Source: Geomobilibacter sp964432205 (lineage in GTDB: Bacteria; Desulfobacterota; Desulfuromonadia; Geobacterales; DSM-12255). From it: a stretch of 64,000 nt of DNA. Below the pieces are notes generated by a model, which was given only the letters and a program-made list of their open reading frames with translations, was not told the DNA's origin and searched no databases. Positions within the stretch are counted from its first letter, which is position 1. Each line of letters begins with the position of its first letter. This document shows, piece by piece, positions 16,613-26,090 of the stretch. The translations under genes and the position numbers were made by a program. The stretch spans positions 124,001-188,000 of the forward strand of contig CAYSMK010000005.1 of the NCBI GenBank assembly GCA_964432205.1. Reading direction: 5' to 3'.

Positions 16613-19600
16613 TTACTTCACCGCCAGCCGATCGAGGATCAGCGTGCCCCCGGAGATGGTCAGGCCGGTTATCGTGCTGGGGATCGAGGTAATCGAACCG
16701 AAGCTGGCGTCTGCATACCCACCTTGGATGGTGACGCTCACCGGACGGCTGGCAATGAGCGATTCGTCGTAGTCGATGGCAAGGGCCTTGATGGTGTCGC
16801 CGCCGTTGGCTGCCAAGTACGCTGCCGAGATGGTCGCGAAACAGCTGGTGCCGACCATGGCGTTGCAGGGGGCGAGCGGGCTCACCCTGACTGGTGTGCT
16901 GCTGTTGGTTGTTGTGCCGTTCCCGAGCTGGCCGCCGAAGTTGTCCCCCCACGCCCTGACCGTGCCGTCTGTCAGGAGCGCTAGAGTGTAGAACTGGCCG
17001 GCGGCGATGGCGGTGACCGTGCCGTCGAGGCCGGTGACGGTTACCGGTGTGGTGCTGCCGGTAGTGGTGCCGTTCCCCAGGCAGCCGAAGCCGTTATACC
17101 CCCATGCCCTGACCGTGCCGTCCGCCATGAGCACCGTGGTGTGGGCGGTGCCGGCGGTGATCGCCTTGGCTGCGCCGCCGAGCCCGGCGGCAGTCACTGG
17201 CGTGTTGATGGAGAATGAGGTGGTACCGCTCCCCAACTGGCCATAGCCGTTATCCCCCCAGGAATTGACCGTACCGTCAGCCATGAGCGCAACCGAGTAA
17301 TACGTGCCCGCGGCGATGGCTATGGCTGTGCCATTGAGATTGGCGACTGTTACCGGGGTGGTACTGGTCGAGACCCCCCCGGTACCCAGTTGGCCGTGCT
17401 CGTTGGCACCCCAGGCCTTTACCGACCCGTCAGCCATGAGGGCCAGGGAGTGAGAACCGTTACCTGCAATGGCGGTGACGCCGGTGAGACCGGTGACCGT
17501 GACCGGGGTACTGCTGTCCGTCGTGGTGCCGTTTCCCAGCTGGCTGGCGGAGTTCTGCCCCCAGGCCTTTACCGAACCATCGGACATGAGCGCTACGGTG
17601 AAAAAGTCACCGGCAGAAATGGCCACGGCCGAGCCGCCGAGACCGGTGACCGTGACCGGGGTGCTGCTGCTCGTCGTGGTGCCGTTTCCGAGCTGGCCTA
17701 GTGAGTTATCCCCCCACGCCCTGAGCGAACCATCGGACATGAGCGCTACGGTGTGCAAGGCGCCGGCGGCAATTGCCGTTACCGCGCCGGAAAGCCCGGT
17801 AACTGCCACCGGCGTGCTGCTATCAGTTGTGGAGCCGTTCCCCAGCTGACCCGAGGAGTTTCTCCCCCATGCCCGGACCGCGCCATCGCTCTGCAGCCCA
17901 ACGGCATGCTGGGTCCCCGCTGCAACCGCGATCGTCCCTGACGGGTAGGCGACGAAGCTGGCGGTGACGCTCTTTGCCGCGGTCATGGTGACGTTGCAGA
18001 TGTTTCCGGTGACCGAGTCGCAGCCGGCCCAGCTGCCGAAGAAGGAGCCGGGAGCCGCCGCCGGGACGAGGCTGACGGTTGCCCCGACGCTGTATGGCTG
18101 GCTGCAGGTGCCGGAACTGCAGTTGACCTCCGTGACAGGCGTGGAGCGGACCGCACCGTAGCCGTTGATGGTAACCGAGAGGGGTTGCTGGCTGATCAAT
18201 GAGAGTGTGGTTACCGGTGAACTGAAGTTCGTTGTCGTGGCGTTTCCCAGTTGGCCGAAATTGTTCAGGCCGCAAGCGACGACGGAACCGTCATTTTTGA
18301 GCGCAACGGTGTGGGAAGTACCGGCGGCGATGGCGGTTACGCCCGAGAGCCCCGGGACCGCGGTCGGGGTGTTCTTGTGCACGGTAGTACCGTCGCCGAG
18401 CTGGCCATAACTGTTACTCCCCCAGGCGACGACGGTACCATCGTTTTTCAGCGCCACGGTATGATACGCGCCAGCGGCGATGGCAATGACACCGGCGAGC
18501 CCGGGGACAGCTGTCGGACTGTTCTTTTGCACGGTTGTACCGTCGCCGAGCTGGCCATACCAGTTAACGCCCCAGGCGACCACGGTACCGTCGTTTTTCA
18601 GCGCCACGGTATGATACGTGCCGGCGGCGATGGCAATGACACCGGTGAGTCCGGGGACAGCTGTCGGGGTGTTCCTTGTGGTTGTCGTGCCGTCGCCAAG
18701 CTCTCCGTAGTTGTTCAGTCCCCAGGCGACAACGGTTCCGTCGCTTTTCAACGCCACCGTGTGATCGCTTCCGGCATCAATGGCAATAACTCCGGAAAGC
18801 CCCGGGACCTGAACCGGGATGTTCTTGTCCACTGTCGTAGCGTCGCCGAGCTGGCCGAAGCCGTTCCACCCCCAGGTAACGACGGTTCCGTCATTTTTCA
18901 GCGCTATGGTATGGGAGTCTCCAGCAGCGATGGCGGTAACGCCCGCGAGTCCGGAAACTGCGGTAGGGGTAATCATATTGAAGGTGGTGCCGTTGCCAAG
19001 CTGGCCGTTGCCATTCTTCCCCCACGCGACGACGGAGCCGCCGTTTTGCAGCGCCGCGGTGTGAGAGGCTCCAGCGGCGATGGCGGTTACACCGGGAACC
19101 CCGGGGACCGACACAGGGAAGGCTTTCTGAACAGCGGTCCCGTCACCGAGTTGACCGTAGCTGTTCGCCCCCCATGCCCAGACCGTGCCATCGCTCTTCA
19201 GTCCGACAGTATGCTGGGACCCCGCCGCAATCGCAATCGCCCCTGACGGGTAGGCGACGAAGTCGGCGGTGACGCTCTTTGCCGCGGTCATGGTGACGTT
19301 GCAGACGTTTCCGGTGACCGAGTCGCAGCCGGCCCAGCTGCCGAAGAAGAAACCGGGGGCCGCTGCCGGGACGAGGCTGACGGTTGCCCCGGCGCTGTAC
19401 GGCTGGCTGCAGGTGCCATAACTGCAGTTGATCTCCGTGGTCGGCATGGAGCGGACTGCGCCGCCGCCAGAGATCGTCACGTCGAGATTGTTTGTCGGTG
19501 GCGGAGACAGGATGAAGGTGGCCGTGACCGATTTGGCTCCGTTCATCGTCACCCGGCAGTCGGTAGCCGTCATTGAATCGCAGCCGCTCCAGGTACTGAA

Positions 19601-22295
19601 GGCATAGCCTGAACCGGCGGAGGCGGTGAGCGTGACAGAGGTACCGCTGTCGTAAGACTGGGCGCAGCCGCCGGAGCAGTTTATGTCGGCGGTCGGCGGC
19701 GAACTGCTGGTGTGCACCGTGCCGGAACCGGTGACGGTGACGGTGAGCGGGTAGGTAGGGGGTTGCACGGTATAGAGTCCGCCGCCGGTTGGGCTCTGGT
19801 TCCCGGCCCTGTCCTGTGCCATGAACAGCAAAGTCGTAGTGGACGCGATGGCAATCGGCCCGGTGTAGAGGGTAGCGGTCGTGGTTGGCGTGGTGCCGTC
19901 CTCGGTGAAGTAGATTCCACTGCAGCCGGAGAAGTTGTCGCTGCAGGAGAGCGCCACTGTCACGCTGCCGACGTAACTGCCCGGCCCGTGGTCTGCCGAT
20001 ACCAGTGGCAGGGTGTTGTCCAGGTTGACCAGGGCGGGATGGGGCAACATTGAACCTTCGAGAACGCCTAACTGACCATATAGGTTATACCCCCAGGCGG
20101 CCACGGTGCCCCCGTTTTTCAACGCCACCGTGTAGGAATAGCCGGCGGCGATGGCGGTGATATCCGGGAGCCCCGGGACCAGGGTCGGAGTACTCTTGAT
20201 CACGGCAGTGCCGTCACCGAGCTGGCCGGAGCCGTTATTCCCCCAGGCGACCAGTGTGCCGTCGCTTTTCAGCGCCACGGTGTGGAAATCACCGGCAGCG
20301 ATGGCGATGACGCCCGAGAGTCCCGGGACCGTGACCGGGGAGGTCTTTTGCACGGTAGTCCCGTCGCCGAGCTGGCCGTAACCGTTATACCCCCAAGTGA
20401 CCACGGTGCCGTCGTTTCTCAGTGCCACGGTGTGGTGACCACCGGCGGCGATGGCGGTGACACCCGAGAGTCCCGGGACCGCGACCGAAGTCGTTTTTTG
20501 CACGATAGTGCCGTCGCCGAGCTGACCGTTACCGTTATTCCCCCAGGCGACCACGGTGCCGTCGCTTTTCAGCGCTACTGTGTGGGCATAGCCGGCGGCT
20601 ATGGCGATGACGCCAGAGGGCCCCGGGACCGTGACCGGGGAGGTCTTTTGCACGGTAGTACCGTCGCCGAGCTGGCCGGAACCGTTATTCCCCCAGGCGA
20701 CCACAGTGTTGTCGCTTTTCAGAGCAACGGTGTGGCTGCTTCCGCCGGCGATGGCGATGACACCGGAGAGCCCCGGGACCGCAACCGGAATGGTCTCTTG
20801 CACGGTGCTCCCGTCGCCGAGCTGACCGGCACCGTTATTTCCCCAGGCGGCCACGGTGCCGTCGTTTTTCAGCGCCACGCTGTGGTAATAGCCGGCGGCA
20901 ATGGCGGTGACGCCCGACAGCCCGGGGACCGCGGTCGGACTGCTCTTTTGCACCATACTCCCGTCGCCGAGCTGGCCGTAGCTGTTATTCCCCCAGGTGA
21001 CCACGGTGCCGTCGTTTTTCAGCGCCACGGTATGGTAATAACCGGCGGCAATGGCGGTGACGCCCGACAGCCCGGGGACCGCGGTCGGACTGCTCTNNNN
21101 NNNNNNNNNNNNNNNNNNNNNNNNNNNNNNNNNNNNNNNNNNNNNNNNNNNNNNNNNNNNNNNNNNNNNNNNNNNNNNNNNNNNNNNNNNNNNNNNTTTG
21201 TACGGTTGTCCCGTCGCCGAGCTGGCCGGAACCGTTATTCCCCCAGGCGACAACGGTGCCGTCGTTTTTCAGCACCACGGTGTGGGAACCACCTCCGGCA
21301 ACGGTGGTGACGTCCGAAAGCCCCGGGACCGCGGTCGGGCTGCTCTTTTGCAATGTTGTCCCGTCGCCCAACTGGCCGTTACCATTATTCCCGCAGGCGA
21401 CCACGGTGCCGTCGTTTTTCAGCACCACGCTGTGGTCGGCCCCAGCAGCAATGGCGATAACGCCAGAGAGTTCCGGAACTACGCTAGGGGCGGTCTTCCC
21501 TACGGTAGTTCCGTCACCTAGCTGGCCGTTACCGTTATTCCCCCAAGCGACCATGGTGCCGTCCGTTTTCAGCGCCATGCTGTGGTAGGCTCCCGCGGCG
21601 ATGGTGGTTACTCCAGAGAGTCCCGGGACCGCGGTCGGACTGCTCTTTTGCACGGTTGTCCCGTCGCCGAGCTGGCCGGAACCGTTATTTCCCCAGGCGA
21701 CCACGGTACCGTCGCTTTTCAGCGCCACGCTGTGGTAGGCTCCCGCTGCGATGGCGATAACGCCGGAGAGTCCAGGGACTACGGTACGGACGGTCTTTCC
21801 CACGGTTGTCCCGTCGCCGAGCTGGCCGTTACCGTTATTTCCCCAGGCGACCACGGTGCCGTCGTTTTTCAGCGCCACGCTGTGGTAATAACCGGCGGCA
21901 ATGGCAGTGACGCCCGAAAGCCCGGGGACTGCGGTCGGACTGCTCTTTTGCACGGTACTCCCGTCACCGAGCTGGCCATAACTGTTATTCCCCCAGGTGA
22001 CCACGGTGCCGTCGTTTTTCAGTGCCACGGTATGGAAATAACCGGCGGCAACGGCAGTAACGCCCGAGAGCCCGGGGACCGCGGTCGGGGTGGTCTTTTG
22101 TACGGTTGTCCCGTCGCCGAGTTGGCCGTTACCGTTATCCCCCCAGGCGATCACGGTGCCGTCGCTCATCAAGGTAACAGTGTGGCTGTTTCCGGCTGCG
22201 ATCTTCGGGGTGACAGCGGCGACCGTGAGCTGCGGCAACAACAGAGGGAAGAGCATCGCCGCCAGGATAAGGGTTCGCAGGGGTGTCTGTCTCAT
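16613..22295 (-). CDS. Giant exported RCC1-repeat protein (contains assembly gap)
   Basis: Start at 22295, with GGAGG upstream, rather than the ATG at 22313. A signal peptide covers about residues 1-26 (ending LTVAA). The protein is built from 50-residue RCC1 units (AIAAG-HTVALK-DGTVVAWG-NGQLGDG). I count 7 before the 100-N gap, 7 after it, then a chitobiase C-terminal-like segment and two InlB B-repeat-like domains (SGTVHTSSSPPTADINCSGGC type), 7 more units, another B-repeat, and 7 final units. Each group of seven suits one seven-bladed propeller. Leaving out the Ns restores one frame of 1861 codons. Secreted or surface-exposed; the function is unknown, and binding or adhesion is plausible. 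Confidence 0.88.
21097..21196. other. Assembly gap (100 N) inside RCC1 repeats
   Basis: Exactly 100 Ns. The bases on either side (...TGCTCT and TTTGTACGG...) join to form the normal repeat junction TGCTCTTTTG, so the true gap may be nothing or a whole number of 150-bp repeat units. The 100-base length shifts the frame artificially. Confidence 0.95.
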
Positions 22296-22783
22296 ACTGC
22301 CCTCCGTATGCACGGGAGAAAGTTCCGCCTAATAACGGGGTGCTATGACTGCTTACCGATTATCCCTATCCCCACTACAAGCACTTCTCGGCGCATTGCA
22401 GCGGTATCGTGACCAAGCCACGAGTTAAAATTAAAATATTTTGCAAAATCCACACCTAAATTAGTCGCTAATAATATTTAATTTCACATAATGCAATATT
22501 AACATTTAGGTCAAAGTGCAAAGAATGCCGAAAAAGATTTTATGGCCTCTGCCTCATATGTCGTCCTCTCCAAACCAATTGCTTGTGCACTATGTCAATT
22601 ATTGCGCCAACAAATGGCGCATAAATGCTTTTGTGCCAATAGTTGTGTCGCAATTCCTGTCTATGTGTCGCGATTTGTCGTGAATCGGGCTATCTGGTAG
22701 AAATCTACAATTCGATGATCGGCTAACTGCATCTTGAAGAAGTCAAATGGGGAGAGGAAAAGTGGGGCAGCGGTGGTTATAAA
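22296..22783. other. AT-rich intergenic region upstream of the RCC1 gene
   Basis: About 490 bases, much more AT-rich than the surroundings, without a credible open frame on either strand. It must contain the promoter of the RCC1-protein gene (leftward), but no box is convincing. A short TGTGTCGC-type motif recurs near 22645-22680. Confidence 0.5.
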
Positions 22784-22810
22784 AAAAGCCCCTATTTTGT
22801 AGGGGCTTTT
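22781..22810 (-). terminator. Rho-independent terminator of tRNA-Phe
   Basis: An 11-bp inverted repeat (22784-22794 with 22800-22810) has a 5-nt loop. Read on the minus strand it is followed by a run of T (22781-22787 are A on plus). It begins about 30 bases after the tRNA 3' end. Confidence 0.85.
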
Positions 22811-22841
22811 GCACCACTTCGGTCAGTGGCGGACTATCTTA

Positions 22842-22917
22842 TGGTGCCCAGAGACGGAATCGAACCGCCGACACGAGGATTTTCAATCCTCTGCTCTACC
22901 GACTGAGCTATCTGGGC
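22842..22917 (-). tRNA. tRNA-Phe (GAA)
   Basis: 76-nt cloverleaf on the minus strand. The acceptor stem GCCCAGA pairs with TCTGGGC and is followed by A and the encoded CCA end. The D-loop has AGCTCAGTCGGTAGAGC, the anticodon stem-loop GAGGATTGAAAATCCTC presents GAA, and the T-loop is GGTTCGATTCC. The discriminator and all stems pair without mismatch. Confidence 0.97.
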
Positions 22918-22930
22918 GAAAAGAATGCTT

Positions 22931-22959
22931 TATATAGCGCCATTCCGCTGTTGTGTCAA
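22931..22959 (-). promoter_or_regulatory. Sigma-70 promoter of tRNA-Phe
   Basis: On the minus strand TTGACA (22959-22954) and TATATA (22936-22931) are separated by 17 bp, and the tRNA 5' end begins 13 bases beyond. It lies directly after the efpL-like stop codon. Confidence 0.8.
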
Positions 22960-22966
22960 CAAATTT

Positions 22967-23530
22967 CTAAGCACGGGAGACGAAGCGGCAGTCGCGGGTG
23001 TCGACCTTGATCCGCTCCCCCACCTCCAGATACGGCGGCACCTGGAGCGTCAGGCCGGTCTCCAGGGTCGCCTCCTTGGTCTGGGCCGTGGCCGTGGCGT
23101 TCTTCATGACCGGCGGGGTCTCGGTGATGGTCAGTTCCACCACCATGGGCAAGTCCACACTCACCAGCCGCTCCTGGAAGATCCCCAGCTGCACCTCGGT
23201 CCCATCCAGCAGGTACTGGGCGATCGGGTCGAACATCTCCCCCTCCACCTCGAACTGCTCGTAGGTCTCCAGGTCCATGAAGACCCCCTTGGCGCCGTCG
23301 GCGTAGAGGAACTGCCCCTTTTTTCGCTCGAAATCGGCCTCGTCCACCTTGTCGCCGGAACGGAAGGTCTTTTCCAGCACCTGACCGGTAATCAGGTTGC
23401 GGTACTTGGTCTTGACCATGGTGTTGGCGCCGCGGGCCGAGGGTGACTGGAAGTGCACATCCACTATGAGACAGGGGGCGCCGTCCAGTTTGATGACCAG
23501 CCCCTTCTTGAAATCCGATGTGGTAACCAT
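22967..23530 (-). CDS. efpL: Elongation factor P paralogue of the EfpL/YeiP type
   Basis: 187 residues. The start at 23530 (MVTTSDFKKG) has AAGGAGA upstream. The three-domain EF-P fold is clear: KOW-like domain I, an OB domain starting near AKGVFMDLETYEQFEVEGE, and a C-terminal OB domain with VELTITETPPVMKNATA. The tip loop of domain I reads QSPSARGANT, with Arg 33, as in E. coli YeiP/EfpL (QSPTARGAAT), rather than the PGKG loop of lysylated EF-P. It should rescue ribosomes stalled on polyproline and related motifs without the lysyl modification. A canonical EF-P would be expected elsewhere in the genome. Confidence 0.88.
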   Translation of the reverse strand: MVTTSDFKKGLVIKLDGAPCLIVDVHFQSPSARGANTMVKTKYRNLITGQVLEKTFRSGDKVDEADFERKKGQFLYADGAKGVFMDLETYEQFEVEGEMFDPIAQYLLDGTEVQLGIFQERLVSVDLPMVVELTITETPPVMKNATATAQTKEATLETGLTLQVPPYLEVGERIKVDTRDCRFVSRA

Positions 23531-23609
23531 GTTCGTTCTCCTTGACGTGTAAAAATCGTATGTATGTAGCAGAAATCGCGCGCAATTACAACATGCTTGA
23601 CCATCCCAA

Positions 23610-23798
23610 ATCCGTGAGGCGGGCAGATCAGCCGTAGCGACTGAGGACACTTTCGTCGCGCCACTTGGCGGAATGAAGTGTCAACAGCCGCTGTTGTTTG
23701 AGCCCGTCAGGGTGAGTTCAGCGGCTGTAACGTAATGAGCCTTAGAGGCGCAGAAAGGGTCCTTCCGGAGCGGAGGATGATCTGCCCGCCTCACGGAT
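23610..23798. repeat. Long palindromic repeat, family A copy 1
   Basis: A 189-bp element bounded by perfect 21-bp inverted repeats (23610-23630 and 23778-23798). Inside, a perfect 10-bp stem (ACAGCCGCTG at 23684-23693 with 23719-23728) holds a loop containing TTTGAGCCCGTCAGGGTGAG. Related copies lie at 38010-38210 and 59404-59585. It occupies most of the gap between the efpL-like gene and the DUF4139 gene. Confidence 0.85.
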
Positions 23799-23805
23799 CA
23801 TCATG

Positions 23806-25236
23806 TCAGTAGCGGATACGGACCCGGTAGGTGAGCACGGTTTCCCCCCTGGCCGGCACCGGCACCGGGAACTCGGCAGTGGCGGCATCACCCTTCTTGT
23901 GGGGAATCGAGGACGAGACCATCTGCCAGTCGCCCGGGATCGGCTCCACCACCTTCACCGTAATCGCCTCGTCCTTGTGGTTGCGCAGGCTGACCTCAAA
24001 GGAAGCCTCGAAGGTGTCGCTGGCCAGTTTGCGCCACTCGGTCTGCTTGCGGTTCCCCACCACGTCGAAGGCATCCCCCAGCTTGAGCCGCAGCGTCTCG
24101 TCCACCGGGGTGTGCTCGATGGCGTCCTCGCCGATGAACTGGAGGGTGGCGCCGGCATCGCGCTTGTAGACACGCACGATCCCCTTGGGGAGCGGTAGCC
24201 CCAGGTTCGCCGACTTCCGGTTCGCCAGCTCCACAAAGACCCCCACCTTCTGGTTCCGGCCCAGGTCGGCGTAGCTCCCCTGGTAGTAGTAGTCGGCCCC
24301 GCGGAAGAGGTACTCCTTTTTGACCGGTACGTGGGCGGCCGCCAGGAGGCTGATCTGTTTGGTCTGGTTGTCCTTCACCGTGGCCGGCCGCTGCAGGGTA
24401 TAGAGGTGATACTCGAAGAACCCCTCCTCGCGGAACTGGGGAGCCGCCTCCGCCTTCATCGCCCTGCCGGCCGCTACCCCGCCCCTTGCCATATCCTCCC
24501 GCACCCGGTTGACGTCACCGGCCACCAGCTTCAGGACTGCATCCCGATAGGCGGCGCCGCTCCGGTTGTCGATGGTCACCCAGCCGGCCAGATCGGCCGC
24601 CCGGTCCAGTTCGTCCAGGGTGACCACATAATCGGCCCGCCAGGTGATGCCGTTGGTCAGATAGGAGACCTCCAGCTCGCGGCCGCCGCCGGCACCGCTC
24701 TCCAGGAGCCAGACCAGGGACGGCTGCGCGATCAGGGAGTCCGGCACGCCGGGAAAGATCACCCGGCCGGGGTGGCCGAAGGTGACCTCGTTGCCGATCC
24801 GGAAGACCGGTCCACCGTTGTTGGCCAGGAGCGTGGCGCTGACACTCTCTTCCCGCTCGCTGTACGGGTTTTTCTGGTAGAGGCGGACCTCCTTCCCCAC
24901 GTACTTGTCCAGCAGCTTCTGGGGATTGAGGAGATCGTACTCGTAGTTCTGCTCCAGCACCCGGAATCCGTCCCCCGACGCGGTGACCTGGACGCTGGCC
25001 GGTATCAGCTGGGCGGCCACGTCCATGAAGCGGAGCTCGCCAATGCCGGCCGGGAGCCTCACCGACCGTCGCTCCTTCACCAGCCCCAGCCCGGCGTTGT
25101 AGATGGTAACCGCCACCCCCTGCCGATCGTTGCCGGTCGAGGTGACGACGGACGGGTGCGGGGTGGCGGCATTTGCCATCGAACCAGCAAGGAACATAGT
25201 CGAGAGGATGGTGAGGAGAGATGACGCACGGCCCAT
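23806..25236 (-). CDS. DUF4139 domain protein, exported
   Basis: 476 residues, start at 25236 with AAAGGAGG upstream. An N-terminal signal peptide (residues 1-23, ending ANA) is followed by a beta-rich region (VTIYNAGLGLVKERRSV) and a long DUF4139 domain (ELEVSYLTNGITWRADYVV, then LAGWVTIDNRSGAAYRDA and LKLVAGDVN). Proteins of this family occur in the periplasm or cell surface of many bacteria; their function is unknown. The final segment (PVPARGETVLTYRVRIRY) is the normal C terminus. It is followed downstream by repeat copy 1. Confidence 0.88.
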   Translation of the reverse strand: MGRASSLLTILSTMFLAGSMANAATPHPSVVTSTGNDRQGVAVTIYNAGLGLVKERRSVRLPAGIGELRFMDVAAQLIPASVQVTASGDGFRVLEQNYEYDLLNPQKLLDKYVGKEVRLYQKNPYSEREESVSATLLANNGGPVFRIGNEVTFGHPGRVIFPGVPDSLIAQPSLVWLLESGAGGGRELEVSYLTNGITWRADYVVTLDELDRAADLAGWVTIDNRSGAAYRDAVLKLVAGDVNRVREDMARGGVAAGRAMKAEAAPQFREEGFFEYHLYTLQRPATVKDNQTKQISLLAAAHVPVKKEYLFRGADYYYQGSYADLGRNQKVGVFVELANRKSANLGLPLPKGIVRVYKRDAGATLQFIGEDAIEHTPVDETLRLKLGDAFDVVGNRKQTEWRKLASDTFEASFEVSLRNHKDEAITVKVVEPIPGDWQMVSSSIPHKKGDAATAEFPVPVPARGETVLTYRVRIRY

Positions 25237-25265
25237 GACTGCCTCCTTTGGTGCCCAAATGAAAA

Positions 25266-25283
25266 GGGCGCCCTGCGGCGCCC
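25266..25283 (-). terminator. Terminator of the cyclophilin gene
   Basis: GGGCGCC-CTGC-GGCGCCC hairpin, followed on the minus strand by TTTTC. It lies 23 bases after the cyclophilin stop codon and separates it from the DUF4139 gene. Confidence 0.8.
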
Positions 25284-25305
25284 CTCTCTTCTATCCGTAT
25301 AGCTG

Positions 25306-25896
25306 CTACTTGACCACGCTGACCGACTTGATCACCACCGCCGTTACCGGCAGGTTCTGGAACAGCATGTTCACAGACTTCTGGGGGGCCGCCACGATCT
25401 TGTCGACCACATCCATCCCCTCGATCACCTTGCCGAAGACCGCATAGCCGTAACCGCGCTGGGTCTCGTCCTGGTGGTTCAGGAAGTCGTTGTTGACCAC
25501 GTTGATGAAAAATTCGCTGGAGGCGGAATTGATGACGCTGGTGCGGGCCATGGCCAGGGTGCCACGGTCGTTCTTCAGGCCGTTCGTCGCCTCGTTCTTG
25601 ATGGGGGGGTTGCCCGGCTTCTTCTTGCGCGCTTCGGTATAGCCGCCACCCTGGGCCATGAAGTTGGGAATGACCCGGTGGAATATGGTGCCGGAGTAAA
25701 AGCCGCTGTTCACGTAGTCGAGAAAGTTCTTCACGGAGATGGGTGCCTCTTTCTGGAAGAGCTCGATCTTGATATTCCCCAGGCTGGTCTCCATGAGGAC
25801 GACCGGATTTTTGGCCGGCGCCGGAGCGTCGGCAGCCACGGCAACGGTGGCGAAGGCCAGGGATACCAGCAGGGCCAGGATGAAACGTTTCAGCAT
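25306..25896 (-). CDS. Periplasmic peptidyl-prolyl cis-trans isomerase (cyclophilin type)
   Basis: 196 residues with a signal peptide (residues 1-22, ending AVAAD). Cyclophilin motifs are all present: VLMETSLGNIKIELF, FYSGTIFHRVIPNFMAQGG with the catalytic Arg, NDRGTLAMART, SSEFFINVVNN and VFGKVIEGMDVVDKI. It accelerates proline isomerisation in secreted proteins. Note that the usual Gln/Phe pair and the SQFFI segment (here SEFFI) are conserved enough for activity. It has its own terminator. Confidence 0.94.
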   Translation of the reverse strand: MLKRFILALLVSLAFATVAVAADAPAPAKNPVVLMETSLGNIKIELFQKEAPISVKNFLDYVNSGFYSGTIFHRVIPNFMAQGGGYTEARKKKPGNPPIKNEATNGLKNDRGTLAMARTSVINSASSEFFINVVNNDFLNHQDETQRGYGYAVFGKVIEGMDVVDKIVAAPQKSVNMLFQNLPVTAVVIKSVSVVK

Positions 25897-26090
25897 GGTT
25901 GTAATCCTCCCGAGTGAGTGTGTCGCTGGGCTTATTTATACGGCATATCGGCTGCCCGGTCAAGGGAGCCGCCGTCTCCGGGATCGAGAATACACTTTGT
26001 TCCGTCCCCGGCTCTATATGGTATTGACAATGCCGGCCTCCCATTGGAAAATGCAACGATTTTTCATTGCCCGTTTCCCAGGAGGTTCCC

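Noticed and set aside
16613..22295. CRISPR-like regular repeats in the minus-strand 16.6-22.3 kb region
   Set aside because: The 150-bp periodicity is coding: it translates into 50-residue RCC1 units in one frame.
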